A stretch of 64,000 bases of DNA, from positions 1 through 64,000 of the forward strand of contig JAMHWF010000089.1 in assembly GCA_035911095.1 (NCBI GenBank). Direction: 5' to 3'. Below the pieces are notes generated by a model that had not been told where the DNA came from, searched no databases, and saw only the letters and a list, made by a program, of their open reading frames with translations. Shown here piece after piece: positions 43,270 to 51,482 of this stretch. The position numbers were made by a program, and so were the translations under genes. This DNA is from JAMHWF01 sp035911095. GTDB lineage: Bacteria; Pseudomonadota; Gammaproteobacteria; Burkholderiales; Burkholderiaceae_C. The stretch's first letter is position 1. Each line of letters begins with the position of its first letter.

Positions 43270-44709
43270 TCAGAAGACCGGCCCGAGGATCGTCAGCAGG
43301 TTCTGGCCGAGCCTGCGCAGCATCGAGCGGTGCTTGAGGTCCTCATGTGTGACCGGGCGCGACTGCGCGAGGTAACTCGCCTGGCGCTCGCGGACCTCGC
43401 CTGCCACCGCCGGCGAGTACAGCAGGACGTTGTTCTCGAAATTCAGCTCCAGGCTTCGCCGGTCCATGTTGGCGGAGCCGACCAGGGCCACGATCCCGTC
43501 GGCGACAACCGTCTTCGCGTGCAGCAGCCCGCCGCGAAACTCGAACACCGCGACGCCCGCGGCGAGCAGCTGGGGGTAGGTCGCGCGGCTGATCGCGCCG
43601 ACGATCGCGGAGTCGTTGCGTGCCGGCACGATGAGGTGGGTCGCCACGCCGCGCCGGGCGCAGCCGACGAGGGCCGCGAGTAGCGGCGGATCGGGCACGA
43701 AGTAGGGCGTCGAGACCACCACCTCGCGCTCGGCGCCGTAAAGCAGGCCGGTGAACACCTCCGACATCGAGCCCTTCGGCGACATCGGGCCGGTGCCGAA
43801 AGCGATGGCGGGGAAGCCGTCCGCCGCAGGCGGCGGGCCCGGGTCGGCGAAGAGCGACGACAGGTCCTCGCCGGTCTCCTCCATCCAGTCGCCCGCGAAC
43901 AGCAGCTGGTTCTGCCGCACGACCCCGCCCTCGAAGCGCAGCATGACATCGACCCAGGGCGCGAACTTCGCCTTGACCAGGAAGGCCGGGTCGGCGCAGT
44001 TCTGGCTGCCGCAATGGGTGACGCGGCCGTCGACGACGACGATCTTGCGATGGTTGCGCAGGTCGATGCGGTTGCCGGCGATGAAGGCAAGGCCGAGCGG
44101 CGCGCGCAGCGAGGCGCAAGTCCTGACGCCGGCATCGCGCATCGCGCGCCAGTGCGGCGACCGGGTCAGCGGCCGCGAGCCGATCGCGTCGACGATGACG
44201 CGGCAGGTAACGCCGCGCGCGGCGGCCCGCTTCAGGGCTTCGACCACCTTCAAGCCGTTGTGGTCCGTGAGCCAGATGTAGAACGACAGGTGGACCGTCG
44301 CCTGCGCCGCGTCGATGTCGCGGACGATCGTGTCGATCGCGGCGTCGGAGTCGGCCGCCAGCGTGGCCCGGTTGCCTGCGGCGACAGCCCAGCGGTTCAG
44401 CCGTTCGCAACTGCGGAAGGTGGCCCGGAACCGGTCGGGGATCGTCTCCAGCGCCGACGGTGCATCGGAGGCACCCAAGGGGTCGAGTCGCCTGGCGATG
44501 GTCCTCGCCCTGCGCAGCAGCCGCCGGGCGAGCCATGGCTCTCCGAACAGCAGGTAGGCCGCCGCGCCGATGCCCGGCAGGAGCATCAGCAGCAGCACCC
44601 AGGCGGCGCGGGAGTACGGGTCCCGGTCGTCGACCGAGAGGGCACGCACGATGACGGCAACGTGGACCGCCGTCAGGACGGCGATGCCGAGCAGGTGGGC
44701 ACTGGGCAT
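43270..44709 (-). CDS. cls: Cardiolipin synthase (phospholipase D family)
   Basis: The product is 479 aa. Two N-terminal membrane helices (residues 5-25 and 35-57) precede two HKD motifs: NHRKIVVVDGRVTHCGSQN and LHAKTVVADGIVALVGSANM. It condenses two phosphatidylglycerol molecules to cardiolipin. Family blocks such as SFYIWLTDHNG and the end of motif 2 (SLELNFENNVLLY) are present. Confidence 0.92.
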   Translation of the reverse strand: MPSAHLLGIAVLTAVHVAVIVRALSVDDRDPYSRAAWVLLLMLLPGIGAAAYLLFGEPWLARRLLRRARTIARRLDPLGASDAPSALETIPDRFRATFRSCERLNRWAVAAGNRATLAADSDAAIDTIVRDIDAAQATVHLSFYIWLTDHNGLKVVEALKRAAARGVTCRVIVDAIGSRPLTRSPHWRAMRDAGVRTCASLRAPLGLAFIAGNRIDLRNHRKIVVVDGRVTHCGSQNCADPAFLVKAKFAPWVDVMLRFEGGVVRQNQLLFAGDWMEETGEDLSSLFADPGPPPAADGFPAIAFGTGPMSPKGSMSEVFTGLLYGAEREVVVSTPYFVPDPPLLAALVGCARRGVATHLIVPARNDSAIVGAISRATYPQLLAAGVAVFEFRGGLLHAKTVVADGIVALVGSANMDRRSLELNFENNVLLYSPAVAGEVRERQASYLAQSRPVTHEDLKHRSMLRRLGQNLLTILGPVF

Positions 44710-44762
44710 GCGCGAGAGCCTAGGGCCTTTCGCGCGTGCGCCGAAGGAGGTCGAGCGGGCAA

Positions 44763-44794
44763 CAAAAAACCCACCGGACTTGCGTCGGGTGGGT
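44763..44794 (-). terminator. Rho-independent terminator of rpmB-rpmG
   Basis: On the minus strand a stem CCCACCCGAC/GTCCGGTGGG with loop GCAA is followed by TTTTTTG. It lies 24 bases after the rpmG stop and is the clearest intrinsic terminator in the window. Confidence 0.9.
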
Positions 44795-44818
44795 CAGGTG
44801 ACAGGGCGCTGGGCCACG

Positions 44819-44989
44819 TCACTTCAGCTTTGTTTCCTTGTAGAGCACGTGCTTGCGCGCCTTCGGATCGAACTTCATGAATTCGAGCTTCTCGGGCGTG
44901 GTCTTCTTGTTCTTGTTGGTCGTGTAGAAGTGGCCGGTGCCCGCCGTGGACTCCAGCTTGATCTTGTCGCGTCCGCCTTTGGCTGCCAT
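44819..44989 (-). CDS. rpmG: 50S ribosomal protein L33
   Basis: The product is 56 aa, the standard length. KIKLESTAGTGHFYTTNKNK and KFDPKARKHVLYKETKLK match the family. The zinc-binding Cys pairs are absent, so this is the zinc-independent (C-) form. It follows rpmB by 13 bases, the usual operon, and a strong terminator comes next. Confidence 0.97.
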   Translation of the reverse strand: MAAKGGRDKIKLESTAGTGHFYTTNKNKKTTPEKLEFMKFDPKARKHVLYKETKLK

Positions 44990-45002
44990 ATCGCCTCCTG
45001 GA

Positions 45003-45236
45003 TCAGAGTTCGCCCTTGGCACGCAGGTCGGCAACGACCTGCTCGATGCCGACCTTGTCGATCAGGCGCAGCGCCGCATTGCTGATGCGCAGACGCACCC
45101 AGCGGTTCTCGTTCTCGAGCCAGAAACGGCGGTACTGCAGGTTGGGCAGGAACCGGCGCTTGGTCTTGTTGTTGGCGTGGGAAACGTTGTTCCCCACCTG
45201 CGGGCGCTTGCCCGTGACTTGACAGACGCGTGCCAT
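45003..45236 (-). CDS. rpmB: 50S ribosomal protein L28
   Basis: The product is 77 aa. ARVCQVTGKRPQVGNNVSHA and KTKRRFLPNLQYRRFW are the family signatures. It is the first gene of the rpmB-rpmG operon. A sigma-70 promoter lies about 95 bases upstream. Confidence 0.97.
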   Translation of the reverse strand: MARVCQVTGKRPQVGNNVSHANNKTKRRFLPNLQYRRFWLENENRWVRLRISNAALRLIDKVGIEQVVADLRAKGEL

Positions 45237-45331
45237 GACGCTTCTCCGTGATGCAGTTCAGGGTGCCGGCGCGCGTGCTGCCCGAGGCAGACGCTGAGGG
45301 CCGCTTGAGGGCCCCGGCGGCAAAGCCCGAT

Positions 45332-45361
45332 ATTGTAGCCCAGCGCGCGCCACGAGGCCAA
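45332..45361 (-). promoter_or_regulatory. Sigma-70 promoter of rpmB-rpmG
   Basis: On the minus strand TTGGCC (45361-45356) is followed after 18 bases by TACAAT (45337-45332). It lies between the trxB stop and rpmB, with about 90 bases to the L28 start codon. Confidence 0.6.
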
Positions 45362-45384
45362 CACGCCGGGCAGGGCGGCGGGCC

Positions 45385-46347
45385 TCAGGCCGCGACTTGC
45401 TTGTCCAGGAAACGCTGGGCGTCGAGCGCCGCCATGCAGCCGGTGCCGGCGCTGGTGATCGCTTGGCGGTAGACATGGTCCTGCACGTCGCCGGCGGCGA
45501 ACACGCCTTCGACGCTCGTCATCGTGGCCAAGCCGCCGAGGCCGCTCTTGGTCAGGATGTAGCCGTTGTCCATCTCGAGGTGGCCCTTGAAGATGTCGGT
45601 GTTGGGCTGGTGGCCGATCGCGATGAAGCAGCCTTGCACCTTCACCTCCGAGGTGGCGTCGTCCTGCGTGCTCTTCAGGCGGACACCGTTGACGCCGCTT
45701 GCGTCGCCGAGCACTTCGTCGAGCGTCTGCCACAGGTGGAGCTTGACCTTGCCGGCGGCGACCTTCTCGTGGAGCTTGTCGACCAGGATCGGCTCGGCGC
45801 GGAACTTGTCGCGGCGGTGGATCAGGTGCACGCTGCTCGCGATGTTCGTCAGGTACAGCGCTTCTTCCACCGCGGTGTTGCCGCCGCCGACCACGCAGAC
45901 CTCCTGGCCACGGTAGAAGAAGCCGTCGCAGGTCGCACAGCCGCTGACGCCGCGCCCCATGTAGGCCTGCTCGCTCGGCAGGCCGATGTACTTCGCGCTG
46001 GCGCCGGTGGCGATGATCAGTGCATCGCAGGTGTAGTTGCCCGAATCGCCAGTGAGCAGGAACGGCCGGATCGACAGGTCGACCGCGTTGATGTGATCGA
46101 AGACGATCTCGGTGTCGAAGCGCTGCGCGTGGTCGAGGAAGCGCTGCATCAGGTCCGGCCCCTGGACACCGCTGGCGTCGGCCGGCCAGTTGTCGACGTC
46201 CGTGGTCGTCATCAGCTGCCCGCCCTGGGCAAGCCCTGTGATCAGCATCGGCTTCAGGTTGGCGCGGGCGGCATAGACCGCCGCCGTGTAGCCGGCAGGG
46301 CCGGAGCCAAGGATCAGGACACGGGCATGTCTCGGAGCTTCATTCAT
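45385..46347 (-). CDS. trxB: Thioredoxin reductase
   Basis: The product is 320 aa from ATG 46347. It is an FAD/NADPH enzyme that keeps thioredoxin reduced. Seen are LGSGPAGYTAAVYAARA (FAD), the redox-active CATC in SGCATCDGFFYRG, GGGNTAVEEA (NADPH) and the C-terminal FAAGDVQD. It diverges from the Crp/Fnr-type regulator across 164 bases. Confidence 0.96.
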   Translation of the reverse strand: MNEAPRHARVLILGSGPAGYTAAVYAARANLKPMLITGLAQGGQLMTTTDVDNWPADASGVQGPDLMQRFLDHAQRFDTEIVFDHINAVDLSIRPFLLTGDSGNYTCDALIIATGASAKYIGLPSEQAYMGRGVSGCATCDGFFYRGQEVCVVGGGNTAVEEALYLTNIASSVHLIHRRDKFRAEPILVDKLHEKVAAGKVKLHLWQTLDEVLGDASGVNGVRLKSTQDDATSEVKVQGCFIAIGHQPNTDIFKGHLEMDNGYILTKSGLGGLATMTSVEGVFAAGDVQDHVYRQAITSAGTGCMAALDAQRFLDKQVAA

Positions 46348-46397
46348 GGCTTGAGGCCTGTTTTTCGTGGTGAGATGCTGACATGGGCGCGAACCCA

Positions 46398-46426
46398 TTG
46401 GAGTCAAACGCCGATATCGGCACAAT
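46398..46426 (+). promoter_or_regulatory. Possible promoter of the Crp/Fnr gene with palindromic spacer
   Basis: TTGGAG (46398-46403) and CACAAT (46421-46426) are 17 bases apart. The spacer contains GCCGATATCGGC (46410-46421), a perfect 12-bp palindrome reaching the first base of the -10. A protein bound there would block the promoter. It lies in the divergent trxB gap, so both genes could be affected. Confidence 0.4.
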
Positions 46427-46511
46427 TGATCGATTATAGGAATCCAGTACTCGACCCCACCGGTACCAGCCCGATACCCTCGGGCGCAAAAGGAAGCAGA
46501 AGGAGGATCCG

Positions 46512-47180
46512 ATGGCGATGTTGTCGAATCTCGACCTGATACGGCGGGTGCCGCTGTTCTCGTTGCTAACCAACGAGCAGGCCCAGTCGATCGCCGACAG
46601 TGTGGTCAAGCGACGCTATCGGCGCGGCGAGATCATCGTGGAACATGGGCGCAAGTCGAACGCGCTGTTCATCCTGCTCAACGGCCGGGCCCGCGTGCTG
46701 ACGGCCGATGCGCGCGGCCGCGAGGTCATCCTGGCGGTGCTGCAGCCGGGTGACTACGTCGGTGAGATGAGCCTGATCGACAACGAACCGCATTCGGCGA
46801 CCGTTCGCGCTGAGGTGCAGACCGACATCCTGGTCCTCGGCCGCCCCGAGTTTTCGCGCTGCCTGCCCGACAGTTCGAGCCTGGCGTACGCCATCCTGCG
46901 AGGCTTGGTCGCGCGGTTGCGCAATGCCGACCGCCAGATCGAATCGCTCGCGCTGCTCGACGTCTACGGACGGGTCGCGCGCTCGCTGCTCGACATGGCC
47001 GAGAAGGACGGCGACGTCACGATCATCCGCAACAAGGTCTCGCGCCAGGACATGGCGAAGATCGTCGGCGCCTCGCGCGAGATGGTCAGCCGCGTGATGA
47101 AGGACCTCGAAGAGCGCGGCGTGATCGAGACACAGGAAAACGGGTCGGTCGTGATCAAGGAACGCCTGCCGACCGATTGA
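46512..47180 (+). CDS. Crp/Fnr-family transcriptional regulator
   Basis: The product is 222 aa with a strong AGAAGGAGG site before ATG 46512. The cyclic-nucleotide-binding-like fold has RRGEIIVEHGRKSNALFILLNGRA and GDYVGEMSLIDNEPHSATVRA; the C-terminal Crp helix-turn-helix is in SRQDMAKIVGASREMVSRVM. It lacks the N-terminal cysteine cluster of FNR. PHSATVRA resembles the cAMP site of Crp (RSATVRA), but lacks the Arg, so ligand is uncertain. Confidence 0.9.
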   Translation: MAMLSNLDLIRRVPLFSLLTNEQAQSIADSVVKRRYRRGEIIVEHGRKSNALFILLNGRARVLTADARGREVILAVLQPGDYVGEMSLIDNEPHSATVRAEVQTDILVLGRPEFSRCLPDSSSLAYAILRGLVARLRNADRQIESLALLDVYGRVARSLLDMAEKDGDVTIIRNKVSRQDMAKIVGASREMVSRVMKDLEERGVIETQENGSVVIKERLPTD

Positions 47181-47226
47181 TGGTCGCGCGGGCGCCGCGC
47201 AGGGGGGCTCGGCGACAATCACGCCC

Positions 47227-49602
47227 ATGAGCTTTCCCCTCGGTTCTCTGCGCACCGAACCTGCCGGCGCTGCCGACGGTGCTCCCGACAGCCCCAGGCG
47301 CAACAGCCGCCGCGCCGCAGCGGCCGCGCCTGCCAAGCCCCCGCCCAGCCACTGGAAGTCGCGCGGCCTGCTGATTGCCGGCGGCTTGCTGTGGTTGCTG
47401 GCCCTGCTGGCCCTGGCGACGCACGACCGGGCCGACCCCGCTTGGACGACGAGTGGTGAGGGCCTGCTGGCCCACAACTGGGTCGGCTTCGTCGGGGCGC
47501 GCTTTGCCGACCTGCTGTTCTTCCTCTTCGGCTTTTCGGCCTGGTGGCTGATGCTGATCGGGTTGCGGCGCTGGCTCGGCGCTCTGGCCAGGCAGTTGCG
47601 CGGTGCCGATGCGGCCGCAGGCGACCCCCTCGGCCGGCCGCGCTGGCTGTTCTGGTTCGGCATCGTGTGCCTGCTGGCCGCGAGTTGCGCGCTCGAGTTC
47701 ACGCGCCTGTATCAATGGGAGACCGGGCTGCCCGGCTTTGCCGGCGGCATCGTCGGCTACGCCCTCGGCCCGCTGAGCCAGCAGGCGCTGGGCTTCGCCG
47801 GCTCCGGCGTGCTGTGGATCGCCGCGCTGGTGATCGGCAGCTCGCTTGCGCTGCAGTTCTCGTGGACGCGTCTGGCCGAGCAGATCGGCGCGCGCCTCGA
47901 GTCCTGGAAGATCCACCGCGCCGAGCGCATCGAACGCGCCGAGGACCGGCGCCTGGGCGAGCAGGCGTTGCGCGAGCGCACGAAGGACGTCGAGATCGAG
48001 CGCCAGGTCGCCGTCGAACATGTGCCGGTGCAGATCGAGCCGGTGGCGCCGCCGCTGGCCAAGTCCGAGCGCGTCGCGAAGGAGCGTCAAAAGCCGCTGT
48101 TCCGCGAGCTCGCCGACACCAAGCTGCCGCAGGTCGACCTGCTCGACGCGGTGCCGGGCAAGATCGAGTCGGTGACGCCCGAGTCACTCGAGATGACCTC
48201 GCGGCTGATCGAAAAGAAGCTGAAGGATTTTGGCGTCGAGGTGCGGGTCGTCACCGCCTCGCCCGGGCCGGTGATCACGCGCTACGAGATCGAGCCGGCC
48301 ACCGGCGTCAAGGGCGCGCAGATCGTCAACCTGGCAAAGGACCTGGCCCGCTCGCTGTCGCTGGTGTCGATCCGCGTCGTCGAGACGATCCCCGGGCGCA
48401 CGACGATGGCCCTCGAGCTGCCGAACGCGAAGCGGCAGATGATCCGCCTGGCCGAGATCCTCGGCTCGCAGCCCTACAACGACGCTGCCTCCCAGCTGAC
48501 GATGGGCCTGGGCAAGGACATCGTCGGCAATGCGGTCGTGGCCGACCTCGGGCGCATGCCGCACTGCCTCGTCGCCGGCACGACCGGCTCGGGCAAGTCG
48601 GTCGGCATCAACGCGATGATCCTGAGCCTGCTCTACAAGGCCGAGGCGCGTGACGTGCGCCTGATCCTGATCGACCCGAAGATGCTCGAGATGAGCGTCT
48701 ACGAGGGCATCCCGCACCTGCTGGCGCCGGTCGTGACCGACATGAAGCAGGCTGCCAACGCGCTCAACTGGTGTGTCGGCGAGATGGAGCGCCGCTACAA
48801 GCTGATGAGCAAGCTCGGGGTGCGCAACCTGTCGGGCTACAACCGCAAGATCACCGAGGCGGCCGAGCGGGAGGAGAAGATCCCCAATCCGTTCAGCCTG
48901 ACGCCCGAGGCGCCGGAGCCGCTGGAGCGCCTGCCCTTCGTCGTCGTCGTGATCGACGAGCTGGCCGACCTGATGATGGTGGTCGGCAAGAAGATCGAGG
49001 AACTGATCGCCCGCCTGGCTCAGAAGGCGCGCGCGGCCGGCATCCACCTGATCCTGGCCACGCAGCGGCCCAGCGTCGACGTGATCACCGGGTTGATCAA
49101 GGCCAACATCCCGACCCGCCTGAGCTTCCAGGTCTCGAGCAAGATCGACAGCCGCACGATCCTCGACCAGATGGGCGCCGAGGCGTTGCTGGGGCAGGGC
49201 GACATGCTCTACCTGACCCCTGGCGGCGGCCTGCCGGTGCGCGTGCACGGCGCCTTCGTCAGCGATGAGGAAGTGCACCGCGTCGTCGACTATCTGAAGC
49301 AGCAGGGCGAGCCGAACTACATCGAAGGCATCCTCGAAGGCGGCGTGCTCGACGACGCCGGCGGCCCGGCGGGCGAGGGCGGCGGCGCGGGTGGTGACGC
49401 CGAGTCCGATCCGATGTACGACCAGGCGGTGGCGATCGTGCTGCAACACAAGCGCGCATCGATTTCGCTCGTGCAACGCCACTTGCGCATTGGCTACAAC
49501 CGGGCCGCGCGCCTGCTGGAACAAATGGAGAAGTCAGGGCTCGTAAGCGCGATGGCTACCAACGGCAACCGGGACCTGATCGTCCCGAACCGCCCCGATT
49601 GA
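47227..49602 (+). CDS. ftsK: DNA translocase FtsK
   Basis: The product is 791 aa. Four membrane helices lie in the first 220 residues; a short linker precedes the RecA-like motor with Walker A GTTGSGKSVGIN and Walker B-type FVVVVIDELADLMMV. The C-terminal gamma winged helix (AVAIVLQHKRASISLVQRHL) reads KOPS sites. It moves chromosome ends to dif during division. The linker is much shorter than in E. coli FtsK. GACAAT lies seven bases before the ATG. Confidence 0.95.
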   Translation: MSFPLGSLRTEPAGAADGAPDSPRRNSRRAAAAAPAKPPPSHWKSRGLLIAGGLLWLLALLALATHDRADPAWTTSGEGLLAHNWVGFVGARFADLLFFLFGFSAWWLMLIGLRRWLGALARQLRGADAAAGDPLGRPRWLFWFGIVCLLAASCALEFTRLYQWETGLPGFAGGIVGYALGPLSQQALGFAGSGVLWIAALVIGSSLALQFSWTRLAEQIGARLESWKIHRAERIERAEDRRLGEQALRERTKDVEIERQVAVEHVPVQIEPVAPPLAKSERVAKERQKPLFRELADTKLPQVDLLDAVPGKIESVTPESLEMTSRLIEKKLKDFGVEVRVVTASPGPVITRYEIEPATGVKGAQIVNLAKDLARSLSLVSIRVVETIPGRTTMALELPNAKRQMIRLAEILGSQPYNDAASQLTMGLGKDIVGNAVVADLGRMPHCLVAGTTGSGKSVGINAMILSLLYKAEARDVRLILIDPKMLEMSVYEGIPHLLAPVVTDMKQAANALNWCVGEMERRYKLMSKLGVRNLSGYNRKITEAAEREEKIPNPFSLTPEAPEPLERLPFVVVVIDELADLMMVVGKKIEELIARLAQKARAAGIHLILATQRPSVDVITGLIKANIPTRLSFQVSSKIDSRTILDQMGAEALLGQGDMLYLTPGGGLPVRVHGAFVSDEEVHRVVDYLKQQGEPNYIEGILEGGVLDDAGGPAGEGGGAGGDAESDPMYDQAVAIVLQHKRASISLVQRHLRIGYNRAARLLEQMEKSGLVSAMATNGNRDLIVPNRPD

Positions 49603-50237
49603 AGTCCGCTTCGATTCCCCGGCGCTCCACCGTCGCGCTGCTCTGCGGCCTGGCGCTCTGCCTGGCCGCGCCGATGGTACGTGCAGACGCCGCCGACACG
49701 CTTCGCGGCTTCGTGCGAGACGTGAAAAGCGGGCGCGCCGACTTCACCCAGACGGTAGCCTCGCCCGACGGCGCGAGCGTGAAGCACTCGAGCGGCAGCT
49801 TCGAGTTCGCGCGGCCGAACCGCTTCCGTTTCGACTACGCCAAGCCCTTCGAGCAGCAGATCGTCGCGGACGGCAGGAAGGTCTGGGTCTACGACCCCGA
49901 CCTGAATCAGGTCACCGCACGCGGCTTCGATGCCGCACTGGGCACGACGCCTGCGGCCCTGCTGGCAGGCACCTCGCCGGACCGCGACTTCGACCTCATG
50001 CCGTTGCCGGCGAAGGACGGCCTCGACTGGGTGCAGGCGACGCCGAAGGCGAAGGACGCCGGCCTCAAGTCGCTGCGGGTCGGCTTTCGCGGCAAGACGC
50101 TGGCGTCGATCGAGATCGTCGACGCCTTCGACCAGCGCTCGACGCTGGCTTTCGCCAACTTCGACGCCGGCGCTGCCTTTGCGCCCGACCGCTTCAGCTT
50201 CACGCCGCCGAAGGGCGCAGACGTCATCGAGCAGTAG
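49599..50237 (+). CDS. lolA: Outer-membrane lipoprotein carrier protein LolA
   Basis: The product is 212 aa from TTG 49599, overlapping the ftsK stop. A signal peptide spans residues 1-30 (STVALLCGLALCLAAPMVRA). Family blocks are DFTQTVASPDG, RPNRFRFDYAKPFEQQIVAD and KVWVYDPDLNQVTAR. LolA carries lipoproteins across the periplasm from LolCDE to LolB. The order ftsK-lolA-rarA is common in proteobacteria; here a chemoreceptor and porin gene are inserted before rarA on the other strand. Confidence 0.94.
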   Translation: MKSASIPRRSTVALLCGLALCLAAPMVRADAADTLRGFVRDVKSGRADFTQTVASPDGASVKHSSGSFEFARPNRFRFDYAKPFEQQIVADGRKVWVYDPDLNQVTARGFDAALGTTPAALLAGTSPDRDFDLMPLPAKDGLDWVQATPKAKDAGLKSLRVGFRGKTLASIEIVDAFDQRSTLAFANFDAGAAFAPDRFSFTPPKGADVIEQ

Positions 50238-50264
50238 TCGTCGGCCCTGGCGACCGGGCCGTGG

Positions 50265-51482
50265 TCACCGGTCCGTGGAGGCCCAGGACCACTCGATGCG
50301 GAGCCCGGCGATCGTCGCCTGCTCGCCCGCCTGCCCGCCCACGTCGAGGATGCGTTGCACGAACGGTTGCAGCGCCACCGAGGGAGACGGTTCCCAGCGC
50401 GCGCTGACCTCGAAGGCCGTCTCGCGTGACGCGAGCGGGCTGCCGGCGCGCGCCTGCTCGCGCCGTTCGTCGGCGCCGAAGCGCAGCGCCGCGATGCCGG
50501 CGGTGACGGCCACCGGCCCCGCCGCACCGAAAGGCTGCTCGGCCGTCACGCCGGCTTCCCAGCCCAGGTCGCCGCTGTTCACCCGCGGGCTGGCCCAGCC
50601 GAGGCGCAGGAAACCGGTGGTGCGCGCCTGCGGGCCGGCGTGCAGCAGGCCCTGCGCGATCGCGTAGATGCCGCGGTTGCGCTTGCGCCCGTTGCCATCC
50701 ATCCGCTCGTCGCGCCGCGTGTAGCCCCAGACGCCGACGCCCATGCGGCCGGGGCCGTCGGCATCGGCCTCGCGCTGCTGCCAGCCGGCTTCCGCCACCC
50801 AGAGCAGGCCGTCGCGCCGGCTCAGGTGGATGACGGTGCGGCCCGGCTGCTCTGGGTCGCCACTGACGCCGTCGATCAGCGCCATCTGGGCGTAGCCCGA
50901 CGGGCCGACGTCGAGCTTGCCGCGCAGCGCCAGCCCGAGGTTCGGGAAGATCGACGGCCCGTTGCCGCCCGTCTGCGCGAACTCCGGGCCGATGCCGAAC
51001 GAAGGGTGGACGAGCAGGCCGGAGGCCGGCGTGGCGTAGAACTCGGAGTTCAGGTCATACAGCCCGAAGAGCAGGCTCGCGTGGTCGGCGGCGTGATGCT
51101 CGACGTAGGCCGCGTAGAGGCGCGCCGCGCTGTCGGCGACCTCGATGTTGCTGATGCCCTGTGCGCTGCCGAGGCGGGCGTTCGGCTTGCCACCGGCATT
51201 GAGCAGCGCCTCGACGTGCAGGGTCGTGCCCGTCCAGCCCCATAGCGCACCGGCGTCCGCCGTGAGGCCGACGCCGAGGTTGCCGATCGCGTAGCCCTTC
51301 GAGCGGCTGCGCAGCAGGTCGCCTTTGAAGCAGGCGAAGGCCGACCAGGGCGCCGCCGCGTCGGCGGCGTCGCCCGCTTCGGGCTCCGCGGCGCGGGCCG
51401 GCACCGCGCTCAGCGCCAGGCAGGCGACCAGCGCCGACAGAGCCCGCGCGCCGGGCCTGCGACCTGCGTGGGCGTTCTTCAT
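50265..51482 (-). CDS. OprB-family carbohydrate-selective porin
   Basis: The product is 405 aa with a signal peptide at residues 1-31. Family blocks are LLFGLYDLNSEFYATPASGL, HPSFGIGPEFAQTGGNGPSI and the final aromatic beta strand GLRIEWSW. OprB porins admit sugars through the outer membrane. Its ATG overlaps the stop of the upstream chemoreceptor gene (ATGA), so the two are made together. Confidence 0.87.
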   Translation of the reverse strand: MKNAHAGRRPGARALSALVACLALSAVPARAAEPEAGDAADAAAPWSAFACFKGDLLRSRSKGYAIGNLGVGLTADAGALWGWTGTTLHVEALLNAGGKPNARLGSAQGISNIEVADSAARLYAAYVEHHAADHASLLFGLYDLNSEFYATPASGLLVHPSFGIGPEFAQTGGNGPSIFPNLGLALRGKLDVGPSGYAQMALIDGVSGDPEQPGRTVIHLSRRDGLLWVAEAGWQQREADADGPGRMGVGVWGYTRRDERMDGNGRKRNRGIYAIAQGLLHAGPQARTTGFLRLGWASPRVNSGDLGWEAGVTAEQPFGAAGPVAVTAGIAALRFGADERREQARAGSPLASRETAFEVSARWEPSPSVALQPFVQRILDVGGQAGEQATIAGLRIEWSWASTDR

